DNA from: Kosakonia sacchari
Lineage (GTDB): Bacteria > Pseudomonadota > Gammaproteobacteria > Enterobacterales > Enterobacteriaceae
Direction: 5' to 3'
Assembly (NCBI GenBank): GCA_900109485.1
Contig: FOAY01000006.1
Span: 124,001-188,000 of the forward strand
DNA length: 64,000 nt
The position numbers and the translations under genes were made by a program. Within the stretch, counting starts at the first letter, position 1, and each line of letters begins with the position of its first letter. The notes under the pieces are model-generated. The model saw only the letters and a program-made list of their open reading frames with translations, was not told the DNA's origin and searched no databases. Below, one piece after another: positions 36,367-44,701 of this stretch.

Positions 36367-37332
36367 ATGGCAAAACGTCGTGCGGTCTATTTACATGAAG
36401 AACAACGTGATTTTATCCAACAGTGCGCCCGCAGTTTGCTGTGGCGCTATGAGCTTCCCACCTGGACGGTGATTATTGCCGTGTATGGCAGCTGGTTCGC
36501 CACGCTGGCGAACTGGCAAACCTTAGGCTTGTGGCCGGCAACGTTGCTGCTGATTGTGTTGACCTGCTGGTATCTCTCTGTACAGCATGAATTAATCCAC
36601 GGTCATCCAACGCGCTGGCCGTGGTTTAACCAACTGCTGGGCCTGCTGCCGCTGGCGGTCTGGTATCCGTATGGCCTTTATCGTGATTCCCATCTCGCGC
36701 ACCACAACACGCCGGAACTGACGCTGCCGCACGCGGATCCTGAGTCTTATTATTTTGCGCCTCAGCGCTGGCAACGTTTCCCGCGTGTGCTGCGCGAAAT
36801 CATTCGTCTGCGCAACACATTCCCCGGGCGGTTGCTGCTGGCGCCGCTGCTCGATATCGGGCAACTGCTGGCAGGCATGATTAGCGCGTTTTATCAGCGG
36901 CAGACGAAAACTATCGCCATGTGGCTGGTGCATGGTGTACTGCTCGCGGCGCTGTTTACGTGGATGGCGCATTGCGATTTTTCACCGCTGTGGTTTGTGC
37001 TGGCGGTCAGTTATCCGGCGCTGGCGGTGACTAAAATCCGCTCTTTTCTCGAACATCAGGCGGCGGACGATCCGCTGGCGCGCTCGGTGATCAATGAAGC
37101 GGCGCTGCCGTGGCGCATTCTGTTTCTGAACCTCAACTATCATTCCATCCACCACGATCTGCCCGGCGTGCCCTGGTATGGATTGCGCACGCTCTACCTG
37201 CGTGACCGGCAAGCTTACCGCCAACGTAATCGCGGATTTCTGGTTCGGGGCTATAGTGAATGGTTACGACGCTTTTTGTTTACATCGGTGGACGTGAATG
37301 CACACCCAGGCTGCAAGCAACACAACGACTAA
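36367..37332 (+). CDS. Membrane fatty-acid desaturase family protein
   Basis: 321 aa with four or more membrane segments. Three histidine clusters expected for the di-iron centre are present: HELIH (about residue 75), HLAHH (about 112) and HSIHHD (about 260). The family introduces double bonds or hydroxyl groups into acyl chains or related hydrocarbons. Desaturases are unusual in Enterobacteriaceae, which make unsaturated fatty acids through FabA/FabB. The gene overlaps the next one by 35 bases, suggesting a functional link. Confidence 0.85.
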   Translation: MAKRRAVYLHEEQRDFIQQCARSLLWRYELPTWTVIIAVYGSWFATLANWQTLGLWPATLLLIVLTCWYLSVQHELIHGHPTRWPWFNQLLGLLPLAVWYPYGLYRDSHLAHHNTPELTLPHADPESYYFAPQRWQRFPRVLREIIRLRNTFPGRLLLAPLLDIGQLLAGMISAFYQRQTKTIAMWLVHGVLLAALFTWMAHCDFSPLWFVLAVSYPALAVTKIRSFLEHQAADDPLARSVINEAALPWRILFLNLNYHSIHHDLPGVPWYGLRTLYLRDRQAYRQRNRGFLVRGYSEWLRRFLFTSVDVNAHPGCKQHND

Positions 37333-38116
37333 CCTGTTCTCTTTGCCCATGTACGATCTGCACCGCGCAGACACCGTGGCGCTGGGCGGTGTGCTGAAAG
37401 AACTGTTCGCCGCTCGCGGCATCATCGCAACGCATGTCTGGCCGCCGCCGGATCTGTTGACGCACTGGCAGGAAGATGCGCTGCTGTTAAGCCAGACTTG
37501 CGGTTATCCGCTGGTCACGCAGCTTGATAAAGTGCAAACCGTGGGCTGTTTTCACTATCAGGCTCCGGGTTGCGAAGGTATCGGCTACTGCAGCTTCCTC
37601 GTGGCGCGTGAAGAAGAGAGCGGGAAAACGCTGGAGGATTTTCGCGGTCAGCGCGCGGTCTGCAATGCCATCGAATCACAATCGGGCTATAACGCCCTGC
37701 GGAAAATGGTCGCTGCGCTCTCCGGCGGGAAACGTTTTTTTGCCGCAGTGGAGTTTAGCGGCAGCCACCGGCAATCGCTGGTGGCCTTACAGCAAGATCG
37801 TGCGGATATCGCCGCCATCGACTGTGTCACCTGGGCGCTGCTCCAGCGCCATCAACCGGATTTACTCGAAGGGCTGACGATTATCGGGCAAAGCCCGCTA
37901 ACGCCCGGACTACCGCTTATCACCTCCGCTTCAACCTCCGCCGCCAATCTGGCGCTGCTGCGGGAATCATTACAGCAACTGGTCAGCGATGCGCAGTATC
38001 ACGATGTTTGTGCAGCGGCATTAATTGGCGGCTTTGCTGCTGTTACACGCGAGGATTACGCTTTACTGCTGGAGTGGCGGGATGACGCGGCAGCGCACGG
38101 CGTGGTTGATTTATAA
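37298..38116 (+). CDS. PhnD-like periplasmic-binding-fold protein without signal peptide
   Basis: 272 aa. Matches the phosphate/phosphonate-binding PhnD-like fold (FAARGIIATHVWPPPDLLTHWQ, DFRGQRAVCNAIESQSGYNAL, FSGSHRQSLVALQQDRADIAAIDC). It lacks a signal peptide, and no permease or ATPase gene is adjacent, so it is not a normal ABC binding protein. It may bind a ligand in the cytosol or act with the overlapping desaturase gene. An internal ATG at 37349 (MYDLHRADTV) is an alternative start that would avoid the overlap. Confidence 0.8.
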   Translation: MHTQAASNTTTNLFSLPMYDLHRADTVALGGVLKELFAARGIIATHVWPPPDLLTHWQEDALLLSQTCGYPLVTQLDKVQTVGCFHYQAPGCEGIGYCSFLVAREEESGKTLEDFRGQRAVCNAIESQSGYNALRKMVAALSGGKRFFAAVEFSGSHRQSLVALQQDRADIAAIDCVTWALLQRHQPDLLEGLTIIGQSPLTPGLPLITSASTSAANLALLRESLQQLVSDAQYHDVCAAALIGGFAAVTREDYALLLEWRDDAAAHGVVDL

Positions 38117-38236
38117 ATATTGAAATATTTCATCATGTTGTGAAAAACAAAAGCCAACAAACGGCACGTTCCGCTAAAGACAATCGCGCGCGGCAGGCAG
38201 AAAGTCATGAGCCGTAGCCGGAATTAAGGAGAAGAA

Positions 38237-39328
38237 ATGAGCAAATTATTTACGCAAGCAAACGTGGGCCGCGTTGCGCTGGATAACCGCATTGTTATCG
38301 CTCCGATGTGCCAGTATTCCGCCGAGGCGGGGAAAGCGGCCGCCTGGCACCGCATTCATTTAGGCAACCTGGCGCTTTCCGGTGCCGGGTTACTGATTAT
38401 TGAAGCCACCGCCGTAGAGCCGGAAGGGCGTATCTCGCCGCAGGATCTGGGCTTGTGGGATGATGAGACACAGCAGGCGCTGCGCGTGGTGCTGGATGAT
38501 ATTCGCCACTATTCACCGATAAAAGTGGGCATCCAGTTGGGCCATGCGGGACGTAAAGCCTCCGTCAGCGCGCCGTGGCTGGGCGGCAAACAGCTCAGCC
38601 TGGAAGAGGGCGGCTGGCAAACGATCTCCGCTTCGGCCGTGCCGCACGATCCGGGCGAACGCCCGCCGCGTGAAATGAGCCAACACGATCTGCAACGCGT
38701 CAAACAGGGCTTTGTTGACAGCGCGCGTCGCGCCGTGGCGCTGGGTATTGAGGTGATCGAACTTCATGCCGCTCACGGTTATCTGCTGCATCAGTTCCTG
38801 TCGCCGCTCTCCAACCAGCGTACCGACGAGTACGGCGGTAGCCTCGAAAACCGTCTGCGCTTCCCACTGGAAGTCTTCAGTGCGGTGCGTGACGCTGTGC
38901 CGTCATCTGTGGCGGTTGGCATCCGTATTTCCGCCACCGACTGGATAGAAGGCGGCTGGGATCTGGAGCAATCCATCGAACTGACGAAGAAAATCGAAGC
39001 GGCGGGCGGCGATTATGTTCACGTCTCCAGCGGCGGGCTGTCGCCGTTGCAGAGCATTAAAGTGAGCGCCGGGTATCAGGTGCCGTTCGCCAAAGCGCTG
39101 CGTCAGCAGACCAGTATGCCGGTGATCGCCGTTGGGCTGATTACGGAACCGCAGCATGCGGAAGAGATTCTGCAACAGGGAGACGCGGACTTCATTGCGA
39201 TGGCGCGCGGTGCGCTCTACGATCCACGCTGGCCGTGGCATGCCGCCGCCGCGTTGCACGGCGCGGTGCATGTTGCGCCGCAGTATCGTCGCGCGGAGCC
39301 GCACGGCGTGAAAGGCACGGTAAAATAA
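38237..39328 (+). CDS. NADH:flavin oxidoreductase, old yellow enzyme (YqjM/XenA-type)
   Basis: 363 aa FMN-dependent TIM barrel. IAPMCQYSA near residues 22-30 carries the flavin-tuning cysteine of the YqjM class. QLGHAGRK, ELHAAHGYLLHQFLSPLSN and RTDEYGGSLENRLRF follow, then GLITEPQHAE and a C-terminal FIAMARGALYDPRWPW. It reduces activated C=C bonds in enals, enones or nitro compounds. It has an AAGGAG ribosome site seven bases upstream and lies 120 bases after the PhnD-like gene. Confidence 0.95.
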   Translation: MSKLFTQANVGRVALDNRIVIAPMCQYSAEAGKAAAWHRIHLGNLALSGAGLLIIEATAVEPEGRISPQDLGLWDDETQQALRVVLDDIRHYSPIKVGIQLGHAGRKASVSAPWLGGKQLSLEEGGWQTISASAVPHDPGERPPREMSQHDLQRVKQGFVDSARRAVALGIEVIELHAAHGYLLHQFLSPLSNQRTDEYGGSLENRLRFPLEVFSAVRDAVPSSVAVGIRISATDWIEGGWDLEQSIELTKKIEAAGGDYVHVSSGGLSPLQSIKVSAGYQVPFAKALRQQTSMPVIAVGLITEPQHAEEILQQGDADFIAMARGALYDPRWPWHAAAALHGAVHVAPQYRRAEPHGVKGTVK

Positions 39329-39385
39329 TCAATTCAGGCGAGCCTGGCCGCAGCAGGCTCGCCTGCCTGAAAGCGCTAAGTGGAG

Positions 39386-39583
39386 CTAAACGCCTTTGCG
39401 TACCAGCTCCGCTGCTTGCAGAAAAACCTCATCTTCAACCCCATCACCCCGGCTTCTGCCTTGCCGTTCGATCTCCTGAATAATGTTGTCGCGGTTAATC
39501 GCCTTCCGTTCCGAAACCAGTCCAATTACTGCTGCGCCAATGGCTAATCCAATGAGTCCCGTGTGCTCATCATTGAACTTCAT
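39386..39583 (-). CDS. Small 65-aa protein with one hydrophobic segment
   Basis: The ATG at 39583 has AGGAGG and a second GGAG upstream; an earlier ATG at 39625 has none. The N-terminus is MKFNDEHTG, then a glycine/alanine-rich hydrophobic segment GLIGLAIGAAVIGLV, then a charged tail. Probably a small inner-membrane or membrane-associated protein. Family not recognised. Confidence 0.65.
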   Translation of the reverse strand: MKFNDEHTGLIGLAIGAAVIGLVSERKAINRDNIIQEIERQGRSRGDGVEDEVFLQAAELVRKGV

Positions 39584-39761
39584 GCTCCACTCCTCCTGAT
39601 TATTGGTATAGGAAAAATCTAGCACAGGGATATATTTTCGTCATTTTCCTAAAGCGCCACACGATCAGCAGGACAGGGCTGCTATATGTCATTATTTTTC
39701 AAAGAATTGCGGCAGGATTGTGCAGGTTATTAGCAGGCTGTTCAGGGACAAATCAACAAGA

Positions 39762-39792
39762 TGGCCTCTCACTGGTTGGCAGTGAGAGGCCA
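39762..39792 (-). terminator. Hairpin after the pectate lyase gene
   Basis: A 13-bp perfect stem (TGGCCTCTCACTG with CAGTGAGAGGCCA) around loop GTTGG, starting six bases past the lyase stop on the minus strand. The following minus-strand sequence has scattered T residues only, so termination may be partial or the stem may protect the mRNA end. Confidence 0.7.
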
Positions 39793-39797
39793 CTTAA

Positions 39798-41507
39798 TCA
39801 CTTTTTACCGTTAGGTTTTAACTGCTCGCCGGGCTTGAGTTTGAACAACTCGTCGTCGCGCGTGGAGTAGCGCACCGTACCATCATCCAGCCGGTATGCG
39901 CCTTCGGTAAACCCTGCGCCATTGAGGAACGGCGCCACCGCATCCGGTTTACCGCGCATCGCCGCTTCCAGCGCCAGCAAGGCATAAGGGGCGATATTGT
40001 CGATATTGGCGTAAATATACTGCTGATCATCGACGAAAAAGCCGTTCAGGCGTTTGTGGGCAAGAATGTTGTCCGCCACTTTATCCGCCAGCGTGAGGTA
40101 GCTTTTATCGCCCGTTGCCTGCGCCAGATCGATCAGCGCAAAGATGGCGTACGGCTCGCTGTTTTGCGTGTTGAGATCCAGTTTATGGTTTTTGCCGCCG
40201 GGTTCGCCGATATCACCCAACTCCTGGCTACGGGCAATCCCGCGCGCCACTTTCCATATCTCTGTATCCGGCTCCAGCGTCCAGGCGCGGGCGTAAGAGA
40301 GCAGGAATTCATTGCCTGCCGGATAGGGCTTCAGCACGGTGCCTTTTTTGCCGTAGTAGCCGTCACGTTTCACGGTATAACCCGACAAATCGCTGCCGTT
40401 TGCCAGCATTGGCCGGAAGGTGTTGCTGTTCGCGTCATAGGCATATTTGGCGAAAGCTTTCAGGCCATCCAGCGTCCATTTTTTGATGTCATCCCCGTCG
40501 TGTCCGAGAGATTTCGCCAGCGCCAGTTGCATCAGCGCGTTTTCCGAATAGAGCGTGCTGGTGCGGCCTTTCAGCATCATATTGCCTTCCAGCGCATCCG
40601 CGCCAAACTCCGGGCCAAACTGGCGCTGTGCGCGGTCGCCATATTTGGAGTTGGTATCGCTGTCGTCGCTGGTTTCAGCGCGTTTTAACGCCTGGGTAAA
40701 TTGATAAACGCCCAATCCGGTCTTTTTATCGCGCGGCAGGACATACTGTTTCGCCAGCCGTTTTGCCCAGGTGAGCGCGCCTTTGTCACCATCGTGTTGA
40801 TAGAGCAGCGAAGCGGAGTAGATCAGATCGTTCCCGGCATTGAGGAAACTCAGGCCTTTGGTGGCAAAGAACGGCGGCTGTTGTTCAAACTCGCTGTTCC
40901 ACAGTTTGCCCATTGCTTTGCCGTATTCTCCGTGGCGGCTGGTTTCCAGGATCTTCCAGTCGTAAACATGCGCATTCCAGAACGCACGGATAAAACGTTC
41001 GGTCGCCGGTTTATCAACGGCAAACATCAAGTCATAGTAGGGGTAGGCGTTCTTTAATTCATGAACCTTCTCTTTCTCGCTTGGCCCTTCCGGTTGCAGC
41101 GTGTTGAGATCGATAAAGCGGTGCCCGCCCCACAGCAGCAGCCCGCTCTTGTCCTGGTAATGGCGGAAATAGTAGCGAACATTATCTTCGGCCAGCTTTT
41201 TGTATTTTGCCTCGCCGCTCAGATTACTTAACCCGACCAGCACGCGCATCAGGTTCTGCTGCGCAGAAAAATTCGACAGCACTGCGGTTTTCCCATCCGG
41301 GAAGATCCATTCCATCTGCTTGCCGGTGCGCGGATCAACGCCATCGGCCAGTAACGGCACGTTGGGCTGGTTTTGCGCGGCGGCCTTCGCCATCACCGTG
41401 TCGGCAAAGGCTTTGACGCTGCTCAGGCGCGCGCTCTCCTGCGCAATGGCCGCGCAGGAGAAAGTACTCAACATCGTTAATGTCAGCGTTATTTTTGACA
41501 GTTTCAT
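39798..41507 (-). CDS. Periplasmic pectate lyase, polysaccharide lyase family 2
   Basis: 569 aa with a Sec signal peptide (1-22, ending AAIAQ). Along its length it matches the PL2 family ((alpha/alpha)7 barrel; segments WGGHRFIDLNTLQ, HELKNAYPYYDLMF, RHGEYGKAMGKLWN). Signal-bearing PL2 enzymes cleave polygalacturonate or oligogalacturonides in the periplasm; PelW-type members without signal act in the cytosol. kdgM lies directly upstream on the same strand, so substrate entry and cleavage are encoded together. No ogl, kdu or togMNAB genes are in the window. Confidence 0.9.
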   Translation of the reverse strand: MKLSKITLTLTMLSTFSCAAIAQESARLSSVKAFADTVMAKAAAQNQPNVPLLADGVDPRTGKQMEWIFPDGKTAVLSNFSAQQNLMRVLVGLSNLSGEAKYKKLAEDNVRYYFRHYQDKSGLLLWGGHRFIDLNTLQPEGPSEKEKVHELKNAYPYYDLMFAVDKPATERFIRAFWNAHVYDWKILETSRHGEYGKAMGKLWNSEFEQQPPFFATKGLSFLNAGNDLIYSASLLYQHDGDKGALTWAKRLAKQYVLPRDKKTGLGVYQFTQALKRAETSDDSDTNSKYGDRAQRQFGPEFGADALEGNMMLKGRTSTLYSENALMQLALAKSLGHDGDDIKKWTLDGLKAFAKYAYDANSNTFRPMLANGSDLSGYTVKRDGYYGKKGTVLKPYPAGNEFLLSYARAWTLEPDTEIWKVARGIARSQELGDIGEPGGKNHKLDLNTQNSEPYAIFALIDLAQATGDKSYLTLADKVADNILAHKRLNGFFVDDQQYIYANIDNIAPYALLALEAAMRGKPDAVAPFLNGAGFTEGAYRLDDGTVRYSTRDDELFKLKPGEQLKPNGKK

Positions 41508-41564
41508 TATTCGCCTCTTTAAAAATAAGGATCTCTGCCGAAATCCTTATTTATATCCGGGTTA

Positions 41565-42266
41565 TCAGAAATTATATTTCACACCGACGCGATAACGAGT
41601 TTGACGTTCGTCCGTATATTTACTGCCGGATACATTACCAATCGCAACATACGGCGACCAGTTTTTATCAAATTTGTAGGTTAATTTCACATCATGCGTC
41701 CAGTCGTAATTTTCATTATCGGCTATCAGCACACCAGCGGAAGTTGCGTGTTTATAATCCAGTTCGTAGTCGAGTTGATAATCATTAAACAGTTTCCATG
41801 AAAGGACGGCCGTCAGGTTGTAGCCGTTTTCGCTGGTGTCTTTTGTGGTGCCGATGTTGTTGGAGTTGCGCTTGAAGTAAGGGCGGTAGCGCAGCGTAGC
41901 GCCGACATCGCTGGAGAAGTTGACCTTGCCGCGCAGATACGGGCGATAGTTATTCGAGGTTGAACTACTGTCCAGTGAAAAACCAGGTTCAATCTGGAAG
42001 GTCGGATTAATTTTATAAACATAACTGGCGACCACTTCCGTACCATTACTGACGGTTTCGTGATACGCCTTGTCTTTATTTTGTGAGCCTTTCCATTTCC
42101 CTTCCAGCGATAAACCAAAACCATTTGCAAAGCGGTGCGACATTAATAAACGATCTTTGTGGTTATTACCGCCACTGTCATTTGTTTCATGACGATAATC
42201 AAAAGTCACTGCCTGAGCCGCAATACTGAACAACGGTATGGTAGTTAATAACAATGTGCGCAACAT
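41565..42266 (-). CDS. kdgM: Oligogalacturonate-specific porin KdgM
   Basis: 233 aa. Signal peptide 1-19 (ending AAQA), then a 12-strand barrel with DYRHETNDSGGNNHKDRLLMSHRF near the N-terminus and GVKYNF at the C-terminus, as in KdgM of Dickeya and E. coli NanC relatives. It lets acidic oligogalacturonides cross the outer membrane. It is followed after 57 bases by the PL2 lyase gene, likely co-transcribed. Confidence 0.93.
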   Translation of the reverse strand: MLRTLLLTTIPLFSIAAQAVTFDYRHETNDSGGNNHKDRLLMSHRFANGFGLSLEGKWKGSQNKDKAYHETVSNGTEVVASYVYKINPTFQIEPGFSLDSSSTSNNYRPYLRGKVNFSSDVGATLRYRPYFKRNSNNIGTTKDTSENGYNLTAVLSWKLFNDYQLDYELDYKHATSAGVLIADNENYDWTHDVKLTYKFDKNWSPYVAIGNVSGSKYTDERQTRYRVGVKYNF

Positions 42267-42336
42267 AATATCCCCTATTATTTTAACCCAAAGGTACAGA
42301 AGGTTCTCCGCAAAAAAATTGCAGATAGTTTTAATT

Positions 42337-42362
42337 CAGCGGGAATGTGATATTCCCTGCTG
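42337..42362. promoter_or_regulatory. Imperfect dyad and CRP half-site upstream of kdgM
   Basis: CAGCGGGAAT (42337-42346) and ATTCCCTGCTG (42352-42362) pair with one bulged base, about 70-95 bases before the kdgM start. The loop and arm contain AATGTGATATT, a CRP-like half-site. It could be a regulator site or a leader hairpin. I did not find a good KdgR box here. Confidence 0.4.
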
Positions 42363-42429
42363 ATAAAAATTGATATAATTAGCAGGCGTAATAATTATGA
42401 CAAATATAATCACTGTGCCGGTAATGTGG

Positions 42430-42556
42430 TGTGTGGTGCCGGGTGCCTCCCGGTGAACTGGAAGCCGATCTCTCCAGTTCGCCCATAAAAATGAAACATA
42501 ATTGAGGATAACCTCATATCAGCATGACCCCGCCGCTGAGGGGGATTCACCACACA
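42430..42556. ncRNA. Candidate structured RNA, multibranched (127 nt)
   Basis: An outer stem TGTGTGGTG/CACCACACA (42430-42438 with 42548-42556) encloses four hairpins: CCGGG/CCCGG (42439-42453), GAACTGGA/TCCAGTTC (42455-42480), TGAGG-ATAA-CCTCA (42503-42516) and CCCC/GGGG (42528-42544). All arms pair perfectly. This is far more structure than neighbouring AT-rich DNA and is not explained by a gene; an 80-codon minus-strand ORF over it has no ribosome site. The strand is undecided. The size and multi-hairpin form recall C4-type antisense RNAs, but that is not established. The rest of 42557-43068 is AT-rich and holds nothing else I can support. Confidence 0.5.
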
Positions 42557-43068
42557 GAATACATTATCAACCAAATTGTCAGGATTAATCGGATGCATTA
42601 ATCTTGCTGTTTTCATATCTCTGTTAATCAACTGGAACGCACTTTTGCACAATATGAAATGATGTTTTGAGACTGAGATCGAACATTTAAATACAGACGA
42701 AAAATTATTTAAATGGTGGGATTAAAGATAATCTTATTCACAATAAATCATTTATAAACAACATGATAAGTTTTCTAAGTGAGGTAATGGCTAAAGGAAA
42801 ATATTGTTGATTTACCGTCATAAATAAATAATTGGATAAATTTATTCCTGGAATAAGTTGCGAACATTTGACGAAAAATGCAATACACTGAGCGCAGCAG
42901 GGAGAGAACGAAATGCAGAACCCGACGGGATGTCATTAACAACCTAAACGAAAGCTAAACAAGGCAGTCAGCCAGGCTTGATCTGCCTTAAAACATCCCT
43001 AACACTCAGGAAAAAACATGCCTCCGTTAACGGAGCGGAAAATATAAAAATTATCCTCTGGAGCCGCT

Positions 43069-43629
43069 ATGACAATCTATGGAAAGGATCGCCTTTTCAT
43101 CTACGGTATTGAGAAAATACTCAGGCAACTGAGCAGAGAAAAAGGCAGCCGTTTTCGCAGCGATGGCGCCGCAATATATGTGACCGCGGGAATGGATATT
43201 GTGGAAATATATTCACTGTTTTTCTCCAGCCCGCCGCCGCATTACTCTATTTTCATCTCCTCTGAACGCCATTTCGATTCACTGACGCGACTTTTCCCTG
43301 GACTGGTGAAACTCTGCCTCGCAGAAAATGTTCATGTGCATGAGCTGCGCCAGGCGCTGGACGTGATGATCCTGCTTTGTCAGCAAAACCAGCAGCCCGG
43401 TTATATTCACGGCGCCTTTAAGTTCACCAGCGCCGAGCAGCAAATTATGCGCTTGCTGCTGCGCGGGCATTCAGTGGAGGATATCGCGCGAATACGCGGC
43501 GTCAGCCCGACCACCGTCAGCGTGCAGCGCAACAGCCTGATGAAACGCACCGGCACCAAAAGCTTGCAGGCGCTGTGTTCGCTCTATTCAGCGATGCGCA
43601 CCGGGAGCGAACCCGCGATGTGCCGTTAA
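43069..43629 (+). CDS. LuxR-type helix-turn-helix regulator
   Basis: 186 aa. The C-terminal GerE/LuxR domain (about 120-175) has FTSAEQQIMRLLLRGHSVEDIARIRGVSPTTVSVQRNSLMKRTG. The N-terminal part resembles a degenerate receiver-like or RcsA-like domain without the phospho-acceptor aspartate. The ATG follows CTCTGGAGCC. It lies after an 800-base gap that also carries the structured RNA and the kdgM promoter. Targets are unknown; the pectin genes or the RNA are candidates by position only. Confidence 0.82.
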   Translation: MTIYGKDRLFIYGIEKILRQLSREKGSRFRSDGAAIYVTAGMDIVEIYSLFFSSPPPHYSIFISSERHFDSLTRLFPGLVKLCLAENVHVHELRQALDVMILLCQQNQQPGYIHGAFKFTSAEQQIMRLLLRGHSVEDIARIRGVSPTTVSVQRNSLMKRTGTKSLQALCSLYSAMRTGSEPAMCR

Positions 43630-43660
43630 AGCCTGGTGTTGTTGGCCCACAGGCAGGCAG

Positions 43661-43684
43661 AAAAAAAGCGCCTGGCCGGCGCTT
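43661..43684 (-). terminator. Terminator of the proline iminopeptidase gene
   Basis: Stem AAGCGCC/GGCGCTT around TGGCC, with seven T residues on the minus strand (43661-43667 as A on plus). It is 40 bases past the peptidase stop and can also serve the convergent LuxR-type gene ending at 43629. Confidence 0.88.
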
Positions 43685-43723
43685 AAAAACAACAAACACA
43701 ATCCACCTGGTGTGGGCTGAGAA

Positions 43724-44617
43724 TCAACAGGTTTTCGCCAAAAAATCACTGACGGTCTGCATGCACAACGACCGCTCTTCGACATGGGGCATATGGCTGG
43801 AGGATTCGAAAATCACCCATTGTGCCCCGGTAATATGATCCATAAACGGCTGCACCACTTCTGGCGTGGCTTCGTCATAGCGCCCGGAAATCAGCAATGT
43901 CGGCACGCGCACCTGCGGCAGACGGTCAATAATCGTCCACTCTTTCATGCTGCCGATAACGTGGAATTCTGTTGGGCCGTTCATCGCGTGATACACCGTC
44001 GGATCGGCGTCCATGGCGTCAAAGGTGCGCTGCACTTCCGGCGGCCAGGGGGAGAGACGGCAAACGTGGCGCTGGTAAAACACCTGGCTGGCCGCTTTGT
44101 ATTCAGCGCTGTCCAGCGTGCCCGCCGCTTCGTGCGCCAGCAGCGTCTGCTGCACCTCCGGCGGAAGCTGCGCGCGCAGTTTCGCCGCGCCTTCCAGCCA
44201 CAGCGACATTGATGCCGGTGAGTTGGCGATAACCATCGCTTTCAACCCTTGTGGCTGAGTGACCGCATGTTCTGCCGCCAGCATTCCGCCCCAGGATTGC
44301 CCCAGCAGCGCGTAATCGTCGGCAATCTCCAGCGCCTGCAGCAGATGATTCAGTTCGTCGAGAAACAGCGAAGGCTGCCAGAAATCCGGGCTTTTCTCCG
44401 GCAGATGGGTGGAACGTCCGTTACCCAATTGATCGTAGTGGATCACGGCGCGCCCGGTTTCGGCGATATCTTTGAACGCATCGACATAATCGTGAGTGCA
44501 GCCGGGGCCACCGTGCGCGACCACCAACGGCGTCTGACCGTTGTACAGATCGCCGCAGATGCGAAACCAGGTCTGATATCCCCGGAAGGGGACATAGCCT
44601 TCTCGAATGGTGTACAT
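43724..44617 (-). CDS. Proline iminopeptidase-family alpha/beta hydrolase
   Basis: 297 aa, cytosolic. HGGPG oxyanion motif near residue 35, nucleophile elbow GQSWGG with S108, acid in GRYDEATPE and histidine in SSHMPHVEE. The family (S33) cleaves N-terminal proline or other residues from small peptides, or amino-acid amides. It lies downstream of the LuxR solo with an 18-bp dyad between them (65 bases before its ATG). A pip gene next to a LuxR solo is the signature arrangement of the OryR/XccR/PsoR/PipR class. Confidence 0.92.
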   Translation of the reverse strand: MYTIREGYVPFRGYQTWFRICGDLYNGQTPLVVAHGGPGCTHDYVDAFKDIAETGRAVIHYDQLGNGRSTHLPEKSPDFWQPSLFLDELNHLLQALEIADDYALLGQSWGGMLAAEHAVTQPQGLKAMVIANSPASMSLWLEGAAKLRAQLPPEVQQTLLAHEAAGTLDSAEYKAASQVFYQRHVCRLSPWPPEVQRTFDAMDADPTVYHAMNGPTEFHVIGSMKEWTIIDRLPQVRVPTLLISGRYDEATPEVVQPFMDHITGAQWVIFESSSHMPHVEERSLCMQTVSDFLAKTC

Positions 44618-44681
44618 GAGTGACGTTTACCCTGTTAAGTGAACTGGCTTTCAGGTTAGAACGTCACTGCTCGCGCTGAAC

Positions 44682-44699
44682 ACTAGCAAAAATGCTAGT
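44682..44699. promoter_or_regulatory. lux-box-like operator in front of the peptidase gene
   Basis: ACTAGCAAAAATGCTAGT is an 18-bp dyad with perfect 7-bp arms (ACTAGCA/TGCTAGT) and AAAA centre. It lies 65 bases upstream of the peptidase start and two bases from the luxR stop. Read on the minus strand it matches 15 of 18 positions of the site at 45565-45582, which fronts the transporter operon. Confidence 0.75.
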
Positions 44700-44701
44700 T
44701 C

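Noticed and set aside
42410-42652. 80-codon minus-strand ORF upstream of kdgM
   Set aside because: It covers the palindromic structured-RNA candidate and has no ribosome site, so the open frame is probably incidental.
42651-42670. KdgR box near TGAAATGATGTTTTG
   Set aside because: The left half TGAAA fits, but the right half is TTTTG instead of TTTCA, and the site is about 390 bases from kdgM.
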